From the NCBI RefSeq assembly GCF_040782645.1, contig NZ_CP160403.1, positions 6,793,001-6,857,000 on the forward strand: a stretch of DNA of 64,000 bases, read 5' to 3'. A model generated the notes under the pieces. That model was given only the letters and a program-made list of their open reading frames with translations, was not told where the DNA came from and ran no database searches. Shown here one piece after another: positions 17,067 to 24,278 of the stretch (position 1 is the first letter of the stretch; each line of letters opens with the position of its first letter). The position numbers were made by a program, and so were the translations under genes. Origin of the DNA: Streptomyces sp. HUAS ZL42. GTDB taxonomy: Bacteria > Actinomycetota > Actinomycetes > Streptomycetales > Streptomycetaceae.

Positions 17067-17878
17067 TGCCGGTACTGGTGGCGAGTGACCTCGACCGTAC
17101 GCTCATCTACTCCTCGGCGGCTCTGGCGCTGACCATGCCGGACGCGCGGGCGCCGCGGCTGCTGTGCGTGGAGGTGCACGAGAGCAGGCCGCTGTCGTAC
17201 ATGACGGAGACGGCGGCGCAGCTGCTGACCGACCTCGGCGACGCGGCGGTCTTCGTGCCGACCACCACCCGGACGCGCAAGCAGTACCTGCGCATCAACC
17301 TGCCCGGACCGGCGCCGAAGTACGCGATCTGCGCCAACGGCGGCCATCTGCTCGTGGACGGGGTGTCGGACGACGACTGGCACCGGCGGGTGACCGACCG
17401 GCTGGCCGGCGAGTGCGCGCCCCTGGCGGAGGTGCAGGAGCACCTGCTGAGGAGCGCCGACCCGGTCTGGGTGCGCAAGCACCGCGTCGCCGAGGACCTG
17501 TTCGCCTACCTCGTCGTGGAGCGCGAGCTGCTGCCCGACGAGTGGGTGAAGGAGCTCGCGGTGTGGGCGGAGAACCGCGGCTGGACGGTCTCGCTGCAGG
17601 GCCGCAAGATCTACGCCGTGCCCAAGCCGCTGACCAAGAGCGCGGCCATGCACGAGCTCGCCCGCCGCACCGGCGCCGACCTCACCCTCGCCGCGGGCGA
17701 CTCCCTGCTCGACGCGGACCTGCTGCTCGCGGCCGACCGGGGCTGGCGGCCTGGACACGGCGAACTGGCCGAGGCGGGCTGGGCGGCCCCGCAGCTCACG
17801 GCACTGCCGGAACGTGGGGTGCTGGCGGGGGAGCGGATCGTACGAGAGTTCCTGAAGGCGTCGCGGGCGCCCCGCTGA
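17066..17878 (+). CDS. HAD-superfamily phosphatase of the Ter metabolite operon
   Basis: 270 residues. Motif I is SDLDRTL (D8 nucleophile and D10), motif II a Thr in VFVPTTTRT, motif III the lysine in KPLTKSAAM, and motif IV AAGDSLLDADLL. A C2-type cap lies between strands (about 85-190). This arrangement resembles Cof/SPP-type phosphatases. The ATG overlaps the previous stop by one base (TGATG), a sign of translational coupling, so it probably dephosphorylates the product of the PRTase fusion. It is the last gene of the three-gene unit. No ATP-grasp gene, which often accompanies this set elsewhere, is found in the window. Substrate not established. Confidence 0.88.
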   Translation: MPVLVASDLDRTLIYSSAALALTMPDARAPRLLCVEVHESRPLSYMTETAAQLLTDLGDAAVFVPTTTRTRKQYLRINLPGPAPKYAICANGGHLLVDGVSDDDWHRRVTDRLAGECAPLAEVQEHLLRSADPVWVRKHRVAEDLFAYLVVERELLPDEWVKELAVWAENRGWTVSLQGRKIYAVPKPLTKSAAMHELARRTGADLTLAAGDSLLDADLLLAADRGWRPGHGELAEAGWAAPQLTALPERGVLAGERIVREFLKASRAPR

Positions 17879-17904
17879 CGTGGTGGCGGGGGTTCCTGGC
17901 GGCG

Positions 17905-18126
17905 TCAGCCGCAGCAGCCCCCGCCACAGCACCCGCCGCCCCCGCCGCCCGAGCGGGGCGCCGGCGTCGGGGCGGACGCCGTGCCGCCCACGGCCACGGT
18001 CGACAGGAGCTTCACCGTGTCGTCGTGGCCCGCGGGGCAGGCCGCGGGGGCGCCGGACTCCGCCATGGGGCGGGTCAGTTCGAAGGTGTCGCCGCAGGTC
18101 CGGCAGCGGTATTCGTAACGAGGCAT
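17905..18126 (-). CDS. FmdB-type zinc-ribbon protein
   Basis: 73 residues. MPRYEYRCRTCGDTFEL gives the first CxxC knuckle and the second lies in AACPAGH, the layout of the small FmdB/regulatory zinc-ribbon family. The C-terminus is a glycine run followed by paired cysteines (CCGGGCCG), which could hold another metal. The function of these proteins is not settled; some are linked to amide metabolism or RNA binding. It ends 26 bases from the stop of the convergent HAD gene. The start ATG has no strong ribosome-binding site. Confidence 0.85.
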   Translation of the reverse strand: MPRYEYRCRTCGDTFELTRPMAESGAPAACPAGHDDTVKLLSTVAVGGTASAPTPAPRSGGGGGGCCGGGCCG

Positions 18127-18184
18127 GGGGACAGGCTAGCGTCGCACGTTCCCGAGGCGAGCGGCCCCGCCGACCCTTCATGAA

Positions 18185-18200
18185 GATCACGTAAGTGATC
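18185..18200. promoter_or_regulatory. Palindrome in the FmdB / transglycosylase gap
   Basis: GATCAC-GTAA-GTGATC is a perfect 6-base-arm inverted repeat about 60 bases upstream of the FmdB-type start and just before the small frame at 18202. It could be an operator for either. No known regulator is recognised. Confidence 0.3.
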
Positions 18201-18201
18201 C

Positions 18202-18420
18202 TTGTGGATCTCATTGGACACCACCACCGGGGCGTTGTCCCGCAACGTTGGTACGGCAACCCCCGCACCGGCCGACAGGCCCGCGTCGAACCACTTGAGA
18301 ATGGGTGATTTCGGCGTCTTCGGTCTTCGGGCCGCCACGTCGGGCCAGGCGCACATCTACGTCGATGGCACGTCCGGCAGGGCCACGATCACCACCGACG
18401 CGATCGTTCGCCTCGAGTAG
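18202..18420 (+). CDS. Possible small protein or gene remnant
   Basis: An open frame of 72 codons (or 39 from the ATG at 18304, giving MGDFGVFGLRAATSGQAHIY...). It ends 36 bases before a strong intrinsic terminator, which shows that something is transcribed rightward through here. The C-terminal stretch VDGTSGRATITTDAIVRLE looks protein-like, with no recognisable family. It may be the tail of a lost gene, a real small gene, or the passenger sequence of a small RNA. This is the only candidate gene in the 628-base gap 18127-18754. Confidence 0.3.
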   Translation: MWISLDTTTGALSRNVGTATPAPADRPASNHLRMGDFGVFGLRAATSGQAHIYVDGTSGRATITTDAIVRLE

Positions 18421-18455
18421 TGGGGCATTCCGGACTGCACATCCAGCCTTCCCGA

Positions 18456-18487
18456 GGGGGTGCCGATTGTCGGCACCCCCCCTTTTT
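18456..18487 (+). terminator. Intrinsic terminator with T-run
   Basis: GGGGGTGCCGA (18456-18466) and TCGGCACCCCC (18470-18480) are perfect 11-base arms with a 3-base loop, followed by CC and five T residues. This is the most classical rho-independent terminator in the window. Confidence 0.85.
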
Positions 18488-18754
18488 CATGTGGAGTGGC
18501 GCGAAATTTCAAAATGGGAGCCATGTGGTGCGATATGCACCTCAGGGTCTTGGACGGTCTTCGCTTCTGTCGCTTTCTTATGTGGAGAACTTGCGAAGAG
18601 CGCTGGTAACTTGAGAGCGCCGCGAAGGACCAGCGTGGTGGGGGAATCAGGGGTGCAGCCGCATTTGCGGTAATACGGCATACCAACATCAAACCCGTGT
18701 ACGTCTGTACGTCTGCCTGCGCGAGTAACACGGAATGCGGAGGGAGACGCCGTC
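18488..18754 (+). promoter_or_regulatory. Leader and promoter region of the transglycosylase gene
   Basis: The 267 bases upstream of the GT51 gene are less GC-rich than the surroundings and must hold its promoter. GGTGC-GATAT-GCACC (18527-18541) is a perfect short palindrome and GTACGTCT is repeated directly about 18700-18717. GGAGGGAG just before 18755 is the ribosome-binding site. No known riboswitch is recognised. Confidence 0.35.
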
Positions 18755-21022
18755 GTGACCCAGTTAGGCAAGGGGGAGGAGCCCCAAGAGCCGGATGTCA
18801 CCATTCAGTTGAAGGTCCCCGCCGATTTCCGGCCAGACGAGACCATGCAACTGCGGATACCTGAACAGCGTGGCATATCCGACCATCCGGAATTGTCTGC
18901 CGAGTCCTCGTGGTCCCCATGGTCCACCGAATCCCCCTGGTCCTCTGAGTCCCCTGGGTCCCCCGAGCCGGCAAACGGGCGAAAACTCCAGCGACGGGCC
19001 CGGCGAAGGGCCTCCCGCCTCTCCCTCCGCGCCCGCCTCACCGGACTGCTCGGCCCTCGCCTGCTCGCCCTCCTCTCCCCCCTGGCCCCTTATGCCCGCC
19101 GACTTCGCCCGCAGTACCCCCGTCCCGGCCGACCCGGCTGGCGCCGCTGGTTACCGTCCTGGCGGCAAACGCTGGGCGCCGCGCTGACGTTCGTCGGTCT
19201 TAGTGTCGTGTTCCTGGGCATCGGCTACGCCGCCACCGACATCCCCGAGAACCTCAACTCGTACGCCACACAGCAGGACAACGTCTACTTCTGGTCCGAC
19301 GGGACGCCGATGGCCCGCACCGGCTGGGTGCAGCGGCAGGACATGCCCCTGAAGGACGTACCCGAGGACGTCCGCTGGGCGGTGCTCGCGGCGGAGAACG
19401 CGAGCTTCTACAGCGACCCCGGCATCTCCCTCAAAGGCCTCACCCGCGCCCTGTGGCGCACCTTCGGAGAGGGCGACACCCAGGGCGGCTCCACCATCAC
19501 CCAGCAGTACGTCAAGAACGTCTACCTGAACCAGGACCGCTCGATCGGCCGCAAGTTCACCGAGGCGATGCTCGCCCTCAAGCTCGACAACAGGATGAGC
19601 AAGGACGACATTCTCGAGGGCTACCTCAACACCAGCTGGTTCGGCCGCGGCACCTACAGCCTGCAGCGCGCCGCCCAGGCCTACTACGGCAAGGACGTCG
19701 GCCAGCTCAACGTCAGCGAGGCAGCCTTCCTCGCCTCCCTCCTCAAGGGCGCGGCCCTCTACGACCCCGCGCTGAGCAAGGCCAACCACGCGCGGGCGGT
19801 GGAGCGCTGGTCGTGGATCCTCGACCGCATGGTCGACATCGGCAAGCTGTCGAAGTCCGAGCGGGCCGAGTACAGGACGTTCCCCGAGCCGCTGAAGCAG
19901 GCCCGCGTCTACGACACCGGCAAGCAGAGCGACTACCTGGTGGAGCTGGCCGCGCAGTACGCCAAGAAGGCCGGGCACATCTCGGACAAGCAGTTCGACC
20001 TGGGCGGATACCAGATCTACACGACCTTCGACCGCAAGCGGGAGACCGCACTCACCGACGCCGTCGCCAAGGCCCGCAAGAAGGCGCGGAAGGACGACGC
20101 GGCCGGCGCGAAGACCGTCCACTACGGCGCCGCGTCGGTGGCCGCCGACGGACGGATCCTGGCCGTCTACGGCGGCCCCGACCACCGTACGCAGGGCTAC
20201 AACGAGTCCAACGCGACCACCGTGCCCGCCGGTTCGGCCTTCCTGCCGTTCGTCTACGCCGCCGCCCTGGAGAACGGCGTCCACAAGAGCCGCGACGGTG
20301 CCGCGACCACGGTCACCCCGCTGACGCTGTACGACGGCGACGACGGCATCCCGGTCATGACACCCGAGGGGCCCTACTGGGACCGCAACGGCGACCAGGT
20401 CACCTCCCACAACGAGGACAAGAAGTCCTACGGGCAGATCAGCCTGCGCCGGGCGCTCGCCCTGTCGGTGAACACACCGTTCATGCAGCTCGGCATGGAC
20501 ACCGGCCTGGACACGGTGCGGGAGACCGCGCAGGCGGCCGGCCTGCTGCCCTCCAGCTTCGGCGCGCAGGTGCCCGCGCTGTCCCTGGGCAGCGCCACGC
20601 CCAGCGCGATCCGCATGGCGAGCGGATACGCCACGTTCGCCGCCGCGGGCACACACGTCGAGCCGTACTCGGTGGCCCGGATCACCCGCAACGGCTCCAA
20701 GGTCGCCCTGGCCGAACCGGCCTCCAGGCGCGCGGTGAAGGCGGAGGTGGCCGAGGAGGTCCAGTCCGCCCTCACGCAGGCCTTCCGTACCGCCCACCCC
20801 GGCGCGGGCACCACCAAGCGGGTGGCCGGGAAGGCCGGCACCGTGCAGGACGACACCGCGGCCTGGTACGTCGGCACGGCGACCTCCGTGTCGACGGCCG
20901 TCGTGGCCTACCGCATCGACCTCACCAAGAGCCTCCAGCCACTGCCGTTGAACGGGATCGCCGGCACGTCCGCCGACAGCGTCCCGTACGACATCTGGTC
21001 CGGTGCCCTGGGCCTCGGCTGA
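18755..21022 (+). CDS. Class A penicillin-binding-protein-like transglycosylase with degenerate transpeptidase site
   Basis: 755 residues: a Ser/Trp/Glu-rich cytoplasmic region (1-75), a basic stretch, a membrane anchor (about 139-160), a GT51 glycosyltransferase (about 175-390) and a penicillin-binding fold (about 455-725). The GT51 part keeps catalytic E214 (AAENASFYSDPG; the family usually has ED at this motif), GGSTITQQ (244-251) and ILEGYLNTSWFGRG (286-299). In the second domain the active-site SxxK box reads S494-A-F-L497, so the general-base lysine is missing. SVN (571-573) is kept and the KTG box is K693-A-G-T. It therefore probably polymerises glycan strands without cross-linking. 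GTG start with GGAGGGAG. The next two genes encode wall-acting exported proteins. Confidence 0.9.
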   Translation: MTQLGKGEEPQEPDVTIQLKVPADFRPDETMQLRIPEQRGISDHPELSAESSWSPWSTESPWSSESPGSPEPANGRKLQRRARRRASRLSLRARLTGLLGPRLLALLSPLAPYARRLRPQYPRPGRPGWRRWLPSWRQTLGAALTFVGLSVVFLGIGYAATDIPENLNSYATQQDNVYFWSDGTPMARTGWVQRQDMPLKDVPEDVRWAVLAAENASFYSDPGISLKGLTRALWRTFGEGDTQGGSTITQQYVKNVYLNQDRSIGRKFTEAMLALKLDNRMSKDDILEGYLNTSWFGRGTYSLQRAAQAYYGKDVGQLNVSEAAFLASLLKGAALYDPALSKANHARAVERWSWILDRMVDIGKLSKSERAEYRTFPEPLKQARVYDTGKQSDYLVELAAQYAKKAGHISDKQFDLGGYQIYTTFDRKRETALTDAVAKARKKARKDDAAGAKTVHYGAASVAADGRILAVYGGPDHRTQGYNESNATTVPAGSAFLPFVYAAALENGVHKSRDGAATTVTPLTLYDGDDGIPVMTPEGPYWDRNGDQVTSHNEDKKSYGQISLRRALALSVNTPFMQLGMDTGLDTVRETAQAAGLLPSSFGAQVPALSLGSATPSAIRMASGYATFAAAGTHVEPYSVARITRNGSKVALAEPASRRAVKAEVAEEVQSALTQAFRTAHPGAGTTKRVAGKAGTVQDDTAAWYVGTATSVSTAVVAYRIDLTKSLQPLPLNGIAGTSADSVPYDIWSGALGLG

Positions 21023-21082
21023 CCCCCGGCGCCCAGGCACCACCACAACCCCCCACCACCCCCCTCGCAGAATGAGCCGCGC

Positions 21083-22369
21083 ATGATGTCACCGACCGGC
21101 CGCCGCCGCAGAGCCCGCGCACCCCGCCGCACCCCACCACCGGGGATGCTGACCCTGGCGGCCTTCCTCGTCGTCGCATCCCTGGTCGCCGGATACCTGG
21201 TCCTGACCCGCTCCGACAGCACCACCCCGACGGCGTCCTCCGGGTCCCGCGACAGCGGCAGGCCGGCCTCCGCCAAGGCGACCAAGGAACCCGAGTGGGA
21301 CGGCAGGACCAAGGTCCTCGGGGACGGTTCCACCTCCTACACCGGCCCCCAGCAGGGCCAGTTGAAGCCGGTGCCGCTCAAACCGGGCGAGAAGCCACCC
21401 CAGTTCGTGGTCTTCTCCTGGGACGGCGCACTCCAGGGAGACGACGGGCTCTTCTCGCACTACCGGGAACTGGCCAAGAAGTACAACGCCCACATGACCT
21501 TCTTCCTCACGGGCATCTACCTGCTGCCCAAGGACAAGAAGGACCTCTACGCCCCGCCCCAGCACCCCGAGGGCTCGGCGGCCATCAGCTTCGCCACCGA
21601 CGAGCACATCCGCTCCACGCTGGAACAGCTCGGCAGGGCGTGGCAGGAGGGCAACGAGATCGGCACCCACTTCAACGGTCACTTCTGCGGCGCGAAGGGC
21701 GGGGAGGACTGGAGCGTCGAGGAGTGGAAGAGCGAGATCGACCAGTTCTACGCGTTCGTCGAGAACTGGAAGACCAACACCGGCTTCAAGGACGTCGACC
21801 CGCTGCCGTTCGACTTCAGGAAGGAGGTCACCGGGGGCCGCGCGCCCTGCCTGGAGGGCCAGGAGAACCTGCTGAAGGCCATGAAGAGCTACAACTGGCG
21901 CTACGACGCCAGCTCCGCGGGCGAGTTCCAGATATGGCCCAAGAAGAAGGAGGGCGTCTGGGACCTTCCGCTGCAGATGCTCCCGTACAAGGGCGAGGAC
22001 TTCCAGGGCCTGTCCATGGACTTCAACTTCCTCTACAACCAGTCCAACGGCCAGACCGAAGGCGACCCGGCCAAGTACGCGCAGTGGGAGCGGGAGACCC
22101 TCGACACCTACATGGACGGCTTCAACCGCGTGTACTACGGCAGCCGGGCGCCGATGTTCATCGGCAACCACTTCGAGGAGTGGAACGGCGGCATCTACAT
22201 GAAGGCCGTCGACCAGGTCGTCGAGAACGTGTGCACGAAGAAGGACGTCAAGTGCGTGTCCTTCAAGGAGCTGACCGACTGGCTCGACGTGCAGAAGCCC
22301 GAGACGCTGCAGCAGCTGCGCAACCTGGACCCGGGACAGTCGCCGGTCTGGTCGACGGTGGTGAAGTAG
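21083..22369 (+). CDS. Exported polysaccharide-deacetylase-like protein (NodB fold)
   Basis: 428 residues. A basic N-terminus and one hydrophobic helix (about 22-42, MLTLAAFLVVASLVAGYLVL) act as signal anchor, so the domain should face the cell wall. The deacetylase fold begins at QFVVFSWDGA, where the first NodB motif normally has the paired aspartates; here it reads SWDG, with one Asp kept. The metal-binding H-x3-H appears in EIGTHFNGHF. The later arginine/proline motif is not clear. It may N- or O-deacetylate a wall glycan, or be a reduced-activity relative. It starts 61 bases after the transglycosylase stop on the same strand. No strong ribosome-binding site precedes the tandem ATG ATG. 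Confidence 0.78.
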   Translation: MMSPTGRRRRARAPRRTPPPGMLTLAAFLVVASLVAGYLVLTRSDSTTPTASSGSRDSGRPASAKATKEPEWDGRTKVLGDGSTSYTGPQQGQLKPVPLKPGEKPPQFVVFSWDGALQGDDGLFSHYRELAKKYNAHMTFFLTGIYLLPKDKKDLYAPPQHPEGSAAISFATDEHIRSTLEQLGRAWQEGNEIGTHFNGHFCGAKGGEDWSVEEWKSEIDQFYAFVENWKTNTGFKDVDPLPFDFRKEVTGGRAPCLEGQENLLKAMKSYNWRYDASSAGEFQIWPKKKEGVWDLPLQMLPYKGEDFQGLSMDFNFLYNQSNGQTEGDPAKYAQWERETLDTYMDGFNRVYYGSRAPMFIGNHFEEWNGGIYMKAVDQVVENVCTKKDVKCVSFKELTDWLDVQKPETLQQLRNLDPGQSPVWSTVVK

Positions 22370-22420
22370 CAACCACCCCCCGTGTCTTCATAGTTGAGGA
22401 GAACATGTAAAGATTCCCTA

Positions 22421-22442
22421 CCCCGGCATCCCTCCGCCGGGG
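22421..22442 (+). promoter_or_regulatory. Hairpin in the leader of the amidase-like gene
   Basis: CCCCGGC (22421-22427) and GCCGGGG (22436-22442) are perfect 7-base arms, ending 17 bases before the GTG at 22460 and just upstream of AGAGGGGAAA. It is a partial terminator for the deacetylase gene or a translational control stem. Confidence 0.45.
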
Positions 22443-22459
22443 CAAGAGGGGAAACATCA

Positions 22460-23632
22460 GTGAAATCAAGGAAATTGAGCCGTACGCGCCGCCGCGCCAC
22501 CATATTGGGGGCCGCCGCCGCTTCGGTCGTCGCGGGAGCGGCACTGCTGCCCAACTGGAGCGCCGGCGCGGCGGTCGTCGACGACCCGACGGTGGACGCG
22601 CAGACCAAGGCCACCTTCCAGCGGCTGGCGGACGCCGTCTTCACCGACCGCACCAACGCCCTGGTCGACGCCCGATCCGGCGAGAGCCAGAAGCCGCTGA
22701 CCAACGGCTTCTCCGGCGACGTCCGGCTGTCCTCGGGCCAGGCCCGCAGCGAGAACACCGCCCTGTCCGCGCTCGACCGGCGCAAGGACCGTCTCGCACA
22801 GCTCGGCGAGAAGTACAGCAAGGCCGGCACCACCGTCACCCTGGACGCCACGCGCGTGAAGGGCCGTACCGCCAAGGCCGCCGTCACCGAGACCACGACC
22901 CTGACCTACGAGAAGGTCCGTGGCGACGAGCCGAAGACCACCGGCTTCCAGGCCCACCACGAGCTCACGTTCACCGCCGACCGCCAGGGCAACTGGCAGC
23001 TCACCGGCATCCGCGACACCGACCAGGGCATCGCGGTCAACACCGTCGCCAAGCCGTCCGTGAAGGCGACCACCACGGACGACACCATGCCCTCGGCGCC
23101 GCGCGCCGCCACCACCCGCCCCGCTCCGGCCAAGCCGAAGACCCTCACCGGCGCCACCCTGGACTACAAGGCCATGGCCACCTACGCCGAGAAGTACTGG
23201 AACAACTACAACAAGGACTACCCGGACTTCAACGGGCACGGCGCCGGCGGCGACTGCACCAACTTCGTCAGCCAGTCCCTCAAGGCGGGCGGCTGGAAGC
23301 ACGTCCCCGGCTACGTGTACGACTACACCAAGTGGTTCGGCAACGCCGAGATCCAGTCGGACTCGTTCGTCGGCGTCAACGAGTGGTCCTGGTTCGCCCA
23401 GAACTCCAAGCGGACCACCAGCCTCGCCAACGTCTACCAGCTGGACGTCGGTGACGTGCTCCAGGTGGACTTCGACAAGGACGGGTCCAAGGACCACACG
23501 ATGATCGTCACGTACCGCAGCCCGCAGGGCGTGCCCTACGTGACGTACCACTCCAACAACACCCTCCGCAGGTCGGTGGCGAGCCTCGTCGCCTCGTACC
23601 CGAACGCGTACTACTACGCCTACCGCACCTGA
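22460..23632 (+). CDS. Secreted amidase-domain protein (Amidase_6 type)
   Basis: 390 residues from the GTG at 22460, which has AGAGGGG upstream; the frame is open from 22394 but without a better start. Residues 1-38 are a signal peptide with an RRR pair near the start, possibly Tat-exported. A variable region to about 225 is followed by a conserved C-terminal domain. That domain has GGDCTNFVSQSL (cysteine near residue 265) and KDHTMIVTY (histidine near 346), the Cys/His pair typical of putative amidase / CHAP-like peptidoglycan hydrolases. It is the third wall gene in a row on this strand. Its 3' end overlaps the convergent DUF4383 gene by 13 bases. Confidence 0.82.
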   Translation: MKSRKLSRTRRRATILGAAAASVVAGAALLPNWSAGAAVVDDPTVDAQTKATFQRLADAVFTDRTNALVDARSGESQKPLTNGFSGDVRLSSGQARSENTALSALDRRKDRLAQLGEKYSKAGTTVTLDATRVKGRTAKAAVTETTTLTYEKVRGDEPKTTGFQAHHELTFTADRQGNWQLTGIRDTDQGIAVNTVAKPSVKATTTDDTMPSAPRAATTRPAPAKPKTLTGATLDYKAMATYAEKYWNNYNKDYPDFNGHGAGGDCTNFVSQSLKAGGWKHVPGYVYDYTKWFGNAEIQSDSFVGVNEWSWFAQNSKRTTSLANVYQLDVGDVLQVDFDKDGSKDHTMIVTYRSPQGVPYVTYHSNNTLRRSVASLVASYPNAYYYAYRT

Positions 23633-24198
23633 TCCGGCCGGTCCCGCTGGTCCGTGAGTTCCCGCCGCTCCTGCCCCTGCTCCTGGGCCGGCTCGGCGAG
23701 GTCGGGGTGGCGGGCCCGCCAGTACGGGTTGTCGTGCGGCAGGGCGGAACCGACCCTGCCGTACATCCCGAAGACCAGCAGCAGGATGCCGACCACGAAG
23801 CTGAACATCACGTTCTGGATCTCGAAGGCCAGGAAGTTGTAGTCCGTGTCCAGAAGGCCCATGTTCAGGAAGCCGCTGAGGATGAACAGCACACCGAGGG
23901 TCATGTTCAGCGTGGACGCGAAGTTCCCGCCGATCACCATGCCCACGAAGAGCAGCAGCCCGACGCCGACCGACAGCCAGCTCAGGGCGCCGTTGGTGTT
24001 CAGACTCAGGACCGTGTCCCCGCCGGTGTCGAAGAAGCCGATCTTGTCGATGATGCCGAAGATGCCGAAGACCAGCAGGAACAGGCCCATCAGGCCCGCC
24101 CCGATCCGGTAGACCAGGTTCAGGCGATGGTCCACCGGAAGGTGATCATTGAACCTGATCCGCCGACGGGTCCCCGAGTGCAGTGAGTGCGAGGCCAT
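23620..24198 (-). CDS. DUF4383 membrane protein
   Basis: 192 residues with four membrane spans (about 28-50, 70-92, 98-116, 123-145) and a charged cytoplasmic tail (PDLAEPAQEQGQERRELTDQ). The internal pattern (GFFDTGGDTVLSLNTNGALSWLSVGVGLLL) matches the DUF4383 family common in actinobacteria. No function is known. The 3' end overlaps the amidase gene by 13 bases, so the two transcripts run into each other. The next gene upstream on this strand begins 80 bases away (24279 is its stop), so it could be transcribed with it. Confidence 0.85.
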   Translation of the reverse strand: MASHSLHSGTRRRIRFNDHLPVDHRLNLVYRIGAGLMGLFLLVFGIFGIIDKIGFFDTGGDTVLSLNTNGALSWLSVGVGLLLFVGMVIGGNFASTLNMTLGVLFILSGFLNMGLLDTDYNFLAFEIQNVMFSFVVGILLLVFGMYGRVGSALPHDNPYWRARHPDLAEPAQEQGQERRELTDQRDRPDQVR

Positions 24199-24278
24199 CT
24201 CCGCCTCCCTCCGCGTGTGAGCGGAAGCCGTACGTCCGTCCCTTCAATATCCGCCCGCGGCGCCCCGGGGGCAACGGC

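Noticed and set aside
17066..17878. Trehalose/mannosyl-3-phosphoglycerate phosphatase assignment for the Ter HAD gene
   Set aside because: Motifs fit the broad Cof/SPP-type class, but the operon context points to the Ter metabolite pathway, so no specific substrate is claimed.
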